Source: Verrucomicrobiota bacterium
GTDB lineage: Bacteria > Verrucomicrobiota > Verrucomicrobiia > Chthoniobacterales > UBA10450
Reading direction: 5' to 3'
Assembly: GCA_003217965.1 (NCBI GenBank)
Contig: QHNB01000063.1
Span: forward strand, 1-17,491
Length of the DNA stretch: 17,491 bases
A program made the translations under genes and the position numbers. The notes under the pieces were generated by a model that searched no databases, was not told the origin of the DNA, and saw only the letters and a program-made list of their open reading frames with translations. Positions 8,977 to 15,040 of the stretch are shown one piece after another. Each line of letters starts with the position of its first letter. Position 1 is the first letter of the stretch.

Positions 8977-9453
8977 TCAAACCGCCTGTGGCTTTTTCAG
9001 GCGTTTTTCACGACGGAGTACGTCGCTCAGCAGTTGATCCTGGACCTGATGCATAGCCGCTCGGGCACGCGCCGATGCGTCATCAAATCCGCAGAGATGC
9101 AGCAATCCGTGCAAAATGTAGAGCCGCAATTCATTTTCCGTAGTGCTGCCAAACGCCCGGGCCTGACGGCGCGCGGTTTCCGCGCTGATCACGATTTCGC
9201 CATGATGAAAAGTGAGGACATCGGTTGGTCCGGGAACGCCGGAGAATCGCTGATGCAATCTCGCCATTTGCCGATCACCAATAATGACGACGACGATCAT
9301 CGGGATCGAAGCCGATCCAGATCGAAGCCGCTTGTGCCTCCAGGCTAATGCGCAGGCGATCTCCGCGAACGACTGGAGCTCTGATAATCGAATTTTAATG
9401 GATCGCTGCACATCTCGAACTTGGATCGATGGCGGACGCTCGCCCTGTTTCAT
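8977..9453 (-). CDS. ybeY: Endoribonuclease YbeY (rRNA maturation factor)
   Basis: YbeY is a metal-dependent endoribonuclease used in 16S rRNA 3'-end maturation and ribosome quality control. The protein here is 158 aa. Family features are IIGDRQMARLHQRFSGVPGPTDVLTF (the start of the conserved core, with the Thr-Asp-Val-Leu-(T/S)-F motif), GEIVIS, and the metal motif HGLLHLCGFDD. In E. coli the third metal ligand is a His (HGMLHLLGYDH); here that position is Asp. I recall the Bacteroidota form as HxxLHLCGYKD, so Asp is probably a natural variant rather than a loss. The ATG at 9453 overlaps the panE stop by 4 bases (ATGA), so translation is likely coupled. Second gene of the panE-ybeY-clpS-DUF2017 operon. 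Confidence 0.92.
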   Translation of the reverse strand: MKQGERPPSIQVRDVQRSIKIRLSELQSFAEIACALAWRHKRLRSGSASIPMIVVVIIGDRQMARLHQRFSGVPGPTDVLTFHHGEIVISAETARRQARAFGSTTENELRLYILHGLLHLCGFDDASARARAAMHQVQDQLLSDVLRREKRLKKPQAV

Positions 9454-10370
9454 TGGCGCCGGCTATTTAGCGATTTCAGAATTGCGTACAACTGCTCGAG
9501 CCGCGGAACGCTCGCGCCAGCCGCTTGCGCGCGCCGGAGCGGTTCACCCCAAATAGCTTCCACTTCGAGTGTCCGTCCGGCTTCGAAATCAAGCAGGGTC
9601 GACAGTTTGTAAGCACCCATTGTTTCCGTTCGTTTCATCTGCTCGAACGTGACGTTGGCCGGCAAACGATTTCCGCACGCCCCAGCCGCGAGGATTACTT
9701 CATCCATCAAACGAAATGCCGAAAGTCTGAGGGAATCATCCTGCAAAATGTCCTGCGTCGTAATTCCGCCAGCCGCGATGGAAAGTCCATTGAATGGAAC
9801 GTTCCAAACCAATTTATGCCAGCGTTCGCGCATAAGATTTTCGACCACGTCACAGGTAATGCCGGACCGTTTAAATTCCGACGCAATATCCTGGGTTCGG
9901 GGTTTAGGAAATCCGGTGAACTCACCGATCGTGAGATGTCCATAATCGAAGTGCTCGATCACGCCGGGTGAAACGCGGTTGAGACAGATAAAACACAGAC
10001 CACCGATTACCCGCTCGGCGCCGAAATATCGTGCGAGAAACTCTTCGTTACCCAGGCCGTTTTGGAGGGTGAGCAACGCCGTCGTTTCATGTAACAACGG
10101 TGAGATCAATTCCGGCAAGAGGTCGTTATTTGTCGCCTTGAGAGCGATGAGCACGAGGTCGCAAGGTCCGATCGCCTCCGTTGTTTTGTAGGCACGAACC
10201 TTGGCCAGATGGAAGCTTTCCTTCCTGCCGCGAACGTCAATTCCGAGTTGGTTAATCTCCTCCAATCCGCTCCGCACCAAAAAATGCACGTCGCGGCCGT
10301 GGTAGGCCAGCTTGCCGCCGTAGTAGCTTCCGATCGCGCCGGAGCCGACGACCGCAACACGAAAATTCAT
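9450..10370 (-). CDS. panE: 2-dehydropantoate 2-reductase (ketopantoate reductase)
   Basis: This 306-aa enzyme reduces 2-dehydropantoate with NADPH to pantoate for vitamin B5 and coenzyme A synthesis. The N-terminal Rossmann fold is plain: MNFRVAVVGSGAIGSYYGGKL (GxGxxG at residues 9-14), followed by LVRSG, the usual site for phosphate recognition of NADPH. VLIALKATNNDLL contains the KA-T motif, LQNGLGNEE the conserved Gln-Asn-Gly-Leu-Gly loop, and ERWHKLVWNVPFNGLSI (about residue 180) the catalytic Lys-x3-Asn segment. A helical C-terminal domain carries TLLDFEAGRTLEVEAIWGEPLRRA, matching the conserved substrate-site Glu and dimer contact. Full length, nothing missing. The ATG at 10370 is the start; upstream is an unusual T-rich stretch and no Shine-Dalgarno site. 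First gene of a four-gene minus-strand operon. Confidence 0.93.
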   Translation of the reverse strand: MNFRVAVVGSGAIGSYYGGKLAYHGRDVHFLVRSGLEEINQLGIDVRGRKESFHLAKVRAYKTTEAIGPCDLVLIALKATNNDLLPELISPLLHETTALLTLQNGLGNEEFLARYFGAERVIGGLCFICLNRVSPGVIEHFDYGHLTIGEFTGFPKPRTQDIASEFKRSGITCDVVENLMRERWHKLVWNVPFNGLSIAAGGITTQDILQDDSLRLSAFRLMDEVILAAGACGNRLPANVTFEQMKRTETMGAYKLSTLLDFEAGRTLEVEAIWGEPLRRAQAAGASVPRLEQLYAILKSLNSRRQ

Positions 10371-10529
10371 GAAGAAAAAAACAACCGCTTTTCTTATTTT
10401 CGGCTAGATCTGGAACAAGCCTATCACTTCGAGGACAAAGTGCTGAATGCTACACTGAGTTCCCAGGGTTTGTTCGCGCTTATTCAACCGTTCAATCACT
10501 CCGCGACGCCAATAAAGAGCAATGATTTC
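10371..10529. other. Intergenic region between panE and the end of ndh
   Basis: This gap of 159 bases should contain the promoter of the panE-ybeY-clpS operon and the 3' end of ndh. The side next to panE has an A/T-rich tract (10371-10383 is mostly A on the plus strand, hence T on the coding strand). No strong promoter pair, hairpin terminator or coding frame is apparent. Confidence 0.35.
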
Positions 10530-11819
10530 TCACGCTGGCGGTCGTGTTTCCGCCTGGAAATTTCGGGTAATCAGACGCGCGCCTTTGTTGAACGTCACGT
10601 ACGACCACGCCCATTGCAGCAAAACAACAATGCGATTTCGAAAACCGACCAGAAAAATGATGTGAACAAAAAGCCAGACGAGCCAGGCGGGAAATCCGCT
10701 CAAATGCACCGCGTGCAAATCGGCGACAGCTTTGTTGCGGCCAATGGTGGCCATGCTGCCTTTATCAAAATACCAAAAGCGTTGCGGCGGACGACCCTCG
10801 ATCATCCCGAGAATGTTCCTGGCCGCGTGCCGCCCTTGCTGCATCGCTACCGGCGAAACGCCCGGAAGCGGTTCTTGATATTGATTGGTGAAATTAGCCA
10901 AGTCGCCGATGACTTGTACTTCTGGGTGACCAGGAATCGTGAGGTCATCATTGACGATGACACGGCCGACTCGATCGACCGGAACACCAAGCGATTTACC
11001 GACAAATGACGCATTGTTGCCGGCAGCCCAAATCTTTACTCGGGACCGGATATACTCGTCGCCTACTCTTAACCCCTCCTCGGTCAAGTCGCTCGCGCGC
11101 ACGCCCGTGCGGACTTCGACGCCGAGATCTTGCAATTGCTTCATCGCGCTGTTTCGCAAGTCTTCGGGGAAGGCAGCAAGCACTTGCGGCTCGCTTTCGA
11201 TCAAAATGACACGTGCTTTGGAGGGATCGATATAGCGGAAGTCGCGTGCCATGGTATAACGCGAGATCTCGGCGATTGCGCCCGCCATCTCCACACCTGT
11301 CGGTCCGCCGCCGACAATCACGAAGGTCATCGCTCCGCTCCGCTGGGCGGCGTCGCCCGTATTCTCAGCGTACATTTTTTCGGCGTATTCAAATGCCATC
11401 AAAATTCGGCGCCGAATTTCGACTGCGTCCTCGAGACTTTTCAAGCCGGGGGCCAGGCGCTCCCATTCCGGATGCCCGAAATAGGAATGCCGTGCCCCGG
11501 TCGCGAGAATCAGGTAATCGTAAGTGACGCGCAAATCACCGGTATGAACAAGGCGCTTGTTGACATCGACTGACTGTACCTCACCCAGAATAACCTCGAC
11601 TTTTTTACAATCGTGCAAAATTGCTCGCACCGGGGCCGCAATATCGGCCGGTGACAAGGCCGCAGTCGCGACCTGGTAAAGTAACGGCTGAAACAGATGG
11701 TAATTAGTTCGATCAAGAACGGTGAGTTTTACCTCTTCGCACGCGAGCTTTTTCGACGCTTCAAGTCCGCCAAATCCCGCGCCGACAATCACAACTCTCG
11801 GCCGTTGTTCATCTGGCAT
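10530..11819 (-). CDS. ndh: Type II NADH:quinone oxidoreductase (NDH-2)
   Basis: This 429-aa membrane-associated flavoprotein passes electrons from NADH to quinone without pumping protons. It has two Rossmann folds: FAD at residues 9-18 (VVIVGAGFGG), and NADH further on at TFVIVGGGPTGVEMAGAIAEI. The second FAD contact is EVQVIGDLANF. NYHLFQPLLYQVATAALSPADIAAPVR is the typical conserved quinone/FAD-side segment, and LPGVSPVAMQQGRHAARNI the family's AQ/MQ-x-G motif. The C-terminus has the usual hydrophobic/amphipathic anchor, SGFPAWLVWLFVHIIFLVGF. The ATG at 11819 is preferred: a TTG at 11855 would only add 12 residues of unlikely sequence before MPDEQRPRVVIVGAG. Full length. It is transcribed alone on the minus strand, 159 bases before panE, with an unusual inverted repeat about 120 bases upstream. 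Confidence 0.95.
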   Translation of the reverse strand: MPDEQRPRVVIVGAGFGGLEASKKLACEEVKLTVLDRTNYHLFQPLLYQVATAALSPADIAAPVRAILHDCKKVEVILGEVQSVDVNKRLVHTGDLRVTYDYLILATGARHSYFGHPEWERLAPGLKSLEDAVEIRRRILMAFEYAEKMYAENTGDAAQRSGAMTFVIVGGGPTGVEMAGAIAEISRYTMARDFRYIDPSKARVILIESEPQVLAAFPEDLRNSAMKQLQDLGVEVRTGVRASDLTEEGLRVGDEYIRSRVKIWAAGNNASFVGKSLGVPVDRVGRVIVNDDLTIPGHPEVQVIGDLANFTNQYQEPLPGVSPVAMQQGRHAARNILGMIEGRPPQRFWYFDKGSMATIGRNKAVADLHAVHLSGFPAWLVWLFVHIIFLVGFRNRIVVLLQWAWSYVTFNKGARLITRNFQAETRPPA

Positions 11820-11934
11820 CGGACAATGTTGCGAGAATGAACGCGGTCGCAGCAAATTTGTTTCAAGTCGGGACGACTACGCCTTTTTCGCGCGGAATGC
11901 TGCTAGTGTCATCGCAAGCTGCGTAAACAAATGC

Positions 11935-12001
11935 CCCTCCCGGTTCGCCGTCCGGCGGACTCGTCCCGTGGCGAGCTCGGACGGAGGGATTTCACGAACC
12001 G
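11935..12001. repeat. Long layered inverted repeat (extended hairpin)
   Basis: Nested arms can be matched by eye. CGGTTCG (11941-11947) pairs with CGAACCG (11995-12001). CCGTCCG (11948-11954) pairs with CGGACGG (11978-11984). Inside these CTCG (11960-11963) pairs with CGAG (11972-11975), leaving an 8-base loop. The right side has a 10-base bulge (AGGGATTTCA). An alternative pairing exists: CCCTCC (11935-11940) with GGAGGG (11983-11988), which would compete with the second arm. It lies 116 bases upstream of the ndh start and 165 bases upstream of rpmI. It could be an mRNA leader structure or a dispersed palindromic (REP-like) element. Confidence 0.6.
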
Positions 12002-12128
12002 AGTATTAACGACCGCGAGGTCTCTTCGCATACCCTGGGGATGGTGATGCTTTTCTTTCAAACGCTCGTATGCGGGTGCTATCGCGTCGCCGTAATTGCG
12101 TCAGCAGTCGCCGAGTGACACAAAGCAG

Positions 12129-12156
12129 TTGTCCCAACGCCGCTCCGTTGTAGATT
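12129..12156 (+). promoter_or_regulatory. Weak candidate sigma-70 promoter of rpmI
   Basis: TTGTCC (12129-12134) and TAGATT (12151-12156) are separated by 16 bases, each matching the consensus at four of six positions. The start of transcription would fall at about 12163, only a few bases before the rpmI ATG at 12166. If right, the transcript would have almost no leader. No Shine-Dalgarno site precedes rpmI, which agrees, but the match is weak. Confidence 0.25.
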
Positions 12157-12165
12157 GCGCGCCTT

Positions 12166-12375
12166 ATGCCGAAACCGATCGCTCGCAGCAAAACGCGCAA
12201 ATCAGTCGCAAAGCGCTTTAAGCTGACAGCATCTGGCAAGATCCTGCGGTCGCGCGCCTCTCGTCGTCATCTTCTATCGGCAAAGAACGCCAAGAAGAAG
12301 CGTCAGCTTGCCAAGATGGGTCGCGTGGACCGAACCGACGTGGCACGAATCAAAGCAAACTTGCCGTTTTCTTAA
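12166..12375 (+). CDS. rpmI: Large ribosomal subunit protein bL35
   Basis: This 69-aa basic protein is recognisable as L35: MPKPIARSKTRKSVAKRFKL, then TASGKILRSRASRRHLLSAK, and a C-terminal KKKRQLAKMGRVDRTDVARI segment. It is full length. In most bacteria rpmI is followed by rplT (L20) and preceded by infC; here neither is present. Instead, the next gene is convergent, with its stop overlapping the rpmI stop, so rpmI is a single-gene unit. The start ATG has no Shine-Dalgarno site. Confidence 0.96.
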   Translation: MPKPIARSKTRKSVAKRFKLTASGKILRSRASRRHLLSAKNAKKKRQLAKMGRVDRTDVARIKANLPFS

Positions 12376-12554
12376 TAACGGTACTGCGGCAAAGGTGCGG
12401 TTTCTTCCCGTTGGGTGCGGGTGGTGGTCGTTGTCGTTTCGGTGACTCGGGCAATTTCCGGAGACGGCTGGGGACTGTAAAGGTCACGCCTGTTTGCCAA
12501 AGTCGTGCAGGACGTCTCGAGCGCCAGCAGCAGCAGAGCAGCCACGGTTTTCAT
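12372..12554 (-). CDS. Small putative lipoprotein of unknown function
   Basis: This protein is 60 aa from the ATG at 12554: MKTVAALLLLALETSCTTLA is a signal-peptide-like hydrophobic start followed by a Cys. The site LETSC is not an ideal lipobox (Glu at -3), so lipidation is plausible but not certain. The mature part is short, rich in Thr, Arg, Pro and Glu, with a run of six Thr, and ends LPQYRY, so it is probably disordered. The stop overlaps the rpmI stop by three bases in convergent orientation. An upstream ATG at 12578 would spoil the signal peptide. No family recognised. Confidence 0.55.
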   Translation of the reverse strand: MKTVAALLLLALETSCTTLANRRDLYSPQPSPEIARVTETTTTTTRTQREETAPLPQYRY

Positions 12555-12602
12555 CGCGCCGATGCAAGCAGTTCGCATTCACCCTGTCAACGCCGACGCG
12601 AT

Positions 12603-12630
12603 TTGCGTCTGGCCCGAACGGTTCGATATT
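12603..12630 (+). promoter_or_regulatory. Candidate promoter of the SRP RNA
   Basis: TTGCGT (12603-12608) and GATATT (12625-12630) are separated by 16 bases and sit 6 bases before the 5' end predicted for the SRP RNA from its terminal stem (12637). The hexamers are imperfect, but the spacing to the RNA start is right. An alternative -35 reading one base earlier gives a 17-base spacer. Confidence 0.4.
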
Positions 12631-12636
12631 TGTTTT

Positions 12637-12730
12637 CCGTCAGGGACTATGGACTGAGGGCTTACGAACCCCGCCAGGGCAGGAATGCAGCAACGGTAGT
12701 CTGACCCGCTTTGCCGTAGCTCTCTGGCGG
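12637..12730 (+). ncRNA. ffs: Small signal recognition particle RNA (4.5S-type)
   Basis: This RNA scaffolds Ffh in co-translational membrane targeting. The apical domain IV is diagnostic: GCCAGGGCAGGAATGCAGCA (12673-12692) gives a GCA/TGC stem closed by the GGAA tetraloop (12682-12685), flanked by the asymmetric CAGG ... AGCA loop that binds Ffh, followed by ACGG pairing with the preceding CCG. Both ends pair: CCGTCAGGGA (12637-12646) with TCTCTGGCGG (12721-12730), ten pairs including G-U pairs, and CTATGG (12646-12651) with CCGTAG (12714-12719). These give a 94-nt hairpin, the normal length for the bacterial small SRP RNA without Alu domain. ATTTT follows the closing stem and could help termination. 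The ATG of the next gene comes after only nine bases. Confidence 0.9.
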
Positions 12731-12739
12731 ATTTTGCTC

Positions 12740-13024
12740 ATGAAGCTACTGAAAGTGAAGACGGCCCGCTTCGCCGAGGTGGTAGAGAAATGTGGCGAAC
12801 CGGAAAGCTACACGCTTTGGCGCACGCCCAAGGAAGACCCTCAACTCAAAAAGCTTGTCGCGACCCATCACATCATGACAGTACGGAATGGCGGCGGCGC
12901 TGACTTTGGCGAAGTTGGATTGCATGAGCGCAAAGGTGCGATGTATCTCAAGTTTCCGAAATCGCTTAAGCGCTTCGAAGGCAAACGCATCGTCGGTATA
13001 AAATGGAATCTCGTGCGTTCATGA
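12740..13024 (+). CDS. 94-aa protein of unknown function, coupled to the MoeB-rhodanese gene
   Basis: The frame is open from 12494, but the part before 12740 runs over the SRP RNA and the antisense of the lipoprotein gene and reads poorly. The ATG at 12740 gives MKLLKVKTARFAEVVEKCGE, a natural start. The rest includes YTLWRTPKEDPQLKKLVATH and MTVRNGGGADFGEVGLHERK and ends KRFEGKRIVGIKWNLVRS: a basic, soluble, alpha/beta-looking small protein with no signal peptide, no Cys cluster, and no C-terminal Gly-Gly (so it is not a MoaD/ThiS-type sulfur carrier). Its stop overlaps the next start as ATGA (13021-13024). The upstream region is the SRP RNA, so no Shine-Dalgarno site is seen. I do not recognise the family. 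Co-transcription with the next gene is likely. Confidence 0.72.
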   Translation: MKLLKVKTARFAEVVEKCGEPESYTLWRTPKEDPQLKKLVATHHIMTVRNGGGADFGEVGLHERKGAMYLKFPKSLKRFEGKRIVGIKWNLVRS

Positions 13025-14154
13025 AAATGTTCAGCCAGGAAGAAGTGCTGCGATATTCGCGTCAGTTGAATCTGCGAGAGGTCGGCGAAGAAGGTCAACG
13101 TCGGCTTAAAAATGCAAGCGTGTTGTGCATTGGTGCCGGTGGCCTCGGCTCGCCCGCAGCCCTTTACCTTGCTGCCGCCGGTGTTGGCACAGTGGGAATC
13201 GTCGACAACGATGTTGTCGATCTGAGCAACCTTCACCGGCAGCTCTTGCACGGAACACGCGATATCGGTCGCAAGAAGGCGGATTCCGCACGCGAGCGTT
13301 TGCTTAACATCAACCCCGGGATCCAAATCAATATTCATCCCACTCGATTGTGTGCAGGCAATGCCATCGATTTGATCGGCGCTTACGACACCATCGTTGA
13401 TGGCTCGGATAACCTGCCAACGCGCTATCTTTCGAGCGATGTCTGCGTCTGGCAGAAAAAGCCGAACATTTACGGATCAGTCCACCAATTTGAGGGCCAG
13501 GTTTCGGTCTTCGCCCCCCACCTCGGTGGCCCTTGCTACCGCTGCCTTTTCCCCGATCCGCCCCCAGCGGACGCCATTCCAAGCTGCGCGGAAGCAGGCG
13601 TGCTCGGGGTTGTTCCTGGATTGATCGGCGTGATGCAAGCCATGGAAGCAATTAAGCTCATCCTGGGGATTGGAGACAATCTAGTTGGCCGTTTGCTCCA
13701 CATTGATACTCTCTCTTTGCGATTCCGTGAGTTCAAGCTCAAGCGAGATCGGGATTGCCCCGTCTGCGGCGAGGCTCCGAGCATCGTTGAACCGATTGAT
13801 TATGAGCAGTTTTGCAGTGCCCGATCGGATACGAAAATCGCAGCCCTTTCCCCGATTGAGCTGAACGATCGACTTAAGAAAAATGAAAAGATTGCGCTAA
13901 TCGACGTACGTGAACCCTTCGAATTCGAAATCGCTCGTCTGCCAAATGCGCGTTTGCTTCCACTGGGGAAAATCGCTACTGATTTCAACGAAATACCACG
14001 TGAAGGGACGGCCGTAGTGATCTGCAAGAGCGGAATTCGGAGTGCTCGTGCAATCGAATTTTTGCGCGGTCATGGGTTCGATAATCTGCTGAACCTCGAA
14101 GGCGGGATGGACGCGTGGCGCGAGCAAGTCGATCCGACAATGGTGAATTACTAG
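13021..14154 (+). CDS. MoeB/ThiF-type adenylyltransferase fused to a rhodanese domain (MoeBR/MoeZ-like)
   Basis: This 377-aa protein adenylates the C-terminal glycine of a ubiquitin-like sulfur carrier (MoaD, ThiS or relatives) and supplies persulfide sulfur through the rhodanese domain, for molybdopterin, thiamine, or other sulfur-containing products. E1-like part: YSRQLNLREVGEEGQ, CIGAGGLGS (GxGGxG at 38-43), VDNDVVDLSNLHRQ, DGSDNLPTRYL, GSVHQFEGQVSVF. Zn knuckles CYRC (172/175) and CPVC (246/249). SCAEAGVLGVVPG has the conserved Cys189 segment. Rhodanese part from about 285: ALIDVREPFEFEIARLPNA and the active loop ICKSGIRSARA with Cys335, then LEGGMDAWREQVDP. All key residues are present. 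The start at 13021 is chosen because it overlaps the previous stop (ATGA); an ATG at 13003 is in frame. No carrier protein is in the window, so the pathway served is open. Confidence 0.92.
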   Translation: MKMFSQEEVLRYSRQLNLREVGEEGQRRLKNASVLCIGAGGLGSPAALYLAAAGVGTVGIVDNDVVDLSNLHRQLLHGTRDIGRKKADSARERLLNINPGIQINIHPTRLCAGNAIDLIGAYDTIVDGSDNLPTRYLSSDVCVWQKKPNIYGSVHQFEGQVSVFAPHLGGPCYRCLFPDPPPADAIPSCAEAGVLGVVPGLIGVMQAMEAIKLILGIGDNLVGRLLHIDTLSLRFREFKLKRDRDCPVCGEAPSIVEPIDYEQFCSARSDTKIAALSPIELNDRLKKNEKIALIDVREPFEFEIARLPNARLLPLGKIATDFNEIPREGTAVVICKSGIRSARAIEFLRGHGFDNLLNLEGGMDAWREQVDPTMVNY

Positions 14155-14200
14155 CAGTTTCGCCGTCGTGCTTGGCCGTCGCGGCAGACATCAGAGCCCG

Positions 14201-14863
14201 ATGCGAGCGAGATTAATTGCCGCGCTCCCGCTGCTGATTATTGCTGGTTGCGACCGCATGATCACACCGCGCCATGTGCAACAGCTCAAAGACGCAGATG
14301 CCAAAGCGGTCTCCGGCGATTTTGCACGCGCGATCAGCCTTTATGAATCGGCTCTGGAGGATCGGCCGAGCGATGCGGAAGTTCATTACAAGCTCGGCCT
14401 GCTTTACGACGACAAGATAAACGATCCTCTCAATGCAATTCATCATTTCAAACGCTATCTCGCAATCGCGCCCGGCGGCCCGCACGCGGCCGACGTGAAG
14501 AATTTCGTGAAGCGGGATGAACTATCACTTTTAACCAGTCTGTCCGGCGATGCCGTGATGTCGCGCGCCGAGGCGACGCGGCTGCGAAACGAAAATTTGA
14601 CCTTGCGGAAAGAGCTGGATGACGCGCGCGGACGCACTCATATCCCGCCAGAGCGAACAACCGCTTCTGCCAGAGATCCCAGGAATGACGATACAAACAG
14701 CCGCACTTACGTCGTGCAGCGTGGTGATACGCTTGCCTCGATTTCACGCAAGTTTTTCAAGACATCGACTCGCTGGAAGCAGATTCTCGACGCCAATCGG
14801 GGCGTAATTGATAATCCGAAGAAGCTCACGACAGGACAAACTCTAGTCATCCCACGCCGCTGA
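14201..14863 (+). CDS. LysM- and TPR-containing lipoprotein
   Basis: The protein is 220 aa from the ATG at 14201: MRARLIAALPLLIIAGCDRM is a lipoprotein signal peptide with the lipobox IAGC, so the mature protein is probably lipid-anchored facing the periplasm. Next come TPR-like helices (AVSGDFARAISLYESALEDR, PSDAEVHYKLGLLYDDKI, NAIHHFKRYLAIAPGGPHAADV), then a coiled-coil segment (SRAEATRLRNENLTLRKELDDARG), a polar linker, and a LysM domain at the C-terminus (TYVVQRGDTLASISRKFFKT ... QILDANRGVIDNPKKLTTGQTLVIP) that binds peptidoglycan. Such proteins commonly scaffold envelope complexes, but the partner is not known here. A start at 14168 would add 11 residues before the signal peptide, so it is less likely. 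The gene is 46 bases after the MoeB-rhodanese gene; co-transcription is possible. Confidence 0.88.
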   Translation: MRARLIAALPLLIIAGCDRMITPRHVQQLKDADAKAVSGDFARAISLYESALEDRPSDAEVHYKLGLLYDDKINDPLNAIHHFKRYLAIAPGGPHAADVKNFVKRDELSLLTSLSGDAVMSRAEATRLRNENLTLRKELDDARGRTHIPPERTTASARDPRNDDTNSRTYVVQRGDTLASISRKFFKTSTRWKQILDANRGVIDNPKKLTTGQTLVIPRR

Positions 14864-14936
14864 GGTCGTTCCCAGTGACACACGTGTGAACCTTTGGTGG
14901 GGTGATTGACTCCGAAAGCTTTCGCGAGTCGACCTC
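14862..14936. terminator. Nested inverted repeats between convergent genes, possible terminator
   Basis: GAGGTCG (14862-14868, starting in the stop codon of the lipoprotein gene) is the reverse complement of CGACCTC (14930-14936). Within it lie CACACGTGTG (14879-14888, perfect 10-bp palindrome) and GACTC-CGAAAGCTTTCG-C-GAGTC (14908-14930), a near-perfect hairpin with one bulged base. There is no poly-T tract, so an intrinsic terminator is only suggested by position. It ends about 105 bases before the convergent FecR gene's stop at 15041. The remaining 14937-15040 shows nothing else. Confidence 0.4.
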
Positions 14937-15040
14937 AACCGCCGCTACCATTTGCGGTGATCTGGTGCGAGCTTGGCTTTTTGCGGTCCGCCTCAGCATT
15001 CGTTTACGCAACAACTAGTACTCGAAATGGCAGGCGACAA

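Larger units (their letters stand above)
11820..12165. other. 346-base divergent intergenic region between ndh and rpmI
   Basis: No coding frame here is convincing; the open frames at 11722-12009 (+) and 12006-12239 (-) are antisense reads over ndh and rpmI. The stretch contains a large inverted repeat (11935-12001) and a weak candidate promoter directly in front of rpmI. It must carry the promoters of both ndh and rpmI. It is notable that rpmI is not preceded by infC, its usual neighbour. Confidence 0.55.

Noticed and set aside
10209..11009. A 266-codon plus-strand open frame over the panE start and the ndh end
   Set aside because: Antisense to two strongly conserved genes; the composition looks like reverse-strand translation.
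12006..12239. A 77-codon minus-strand frame over the start of rpmI
   Set aside because: Overlaps the unmistakable L35 gene; Arg-rich antisense translation.
12494..12739. N-terminal extension of the 94-aa protein by 82 codons
   Set aside because: It would translate through the SRP RNA and the antisense of a lipoprotein gene; the sequence reads as noise and the internal ATG at 12740 begins natural protein sequence.
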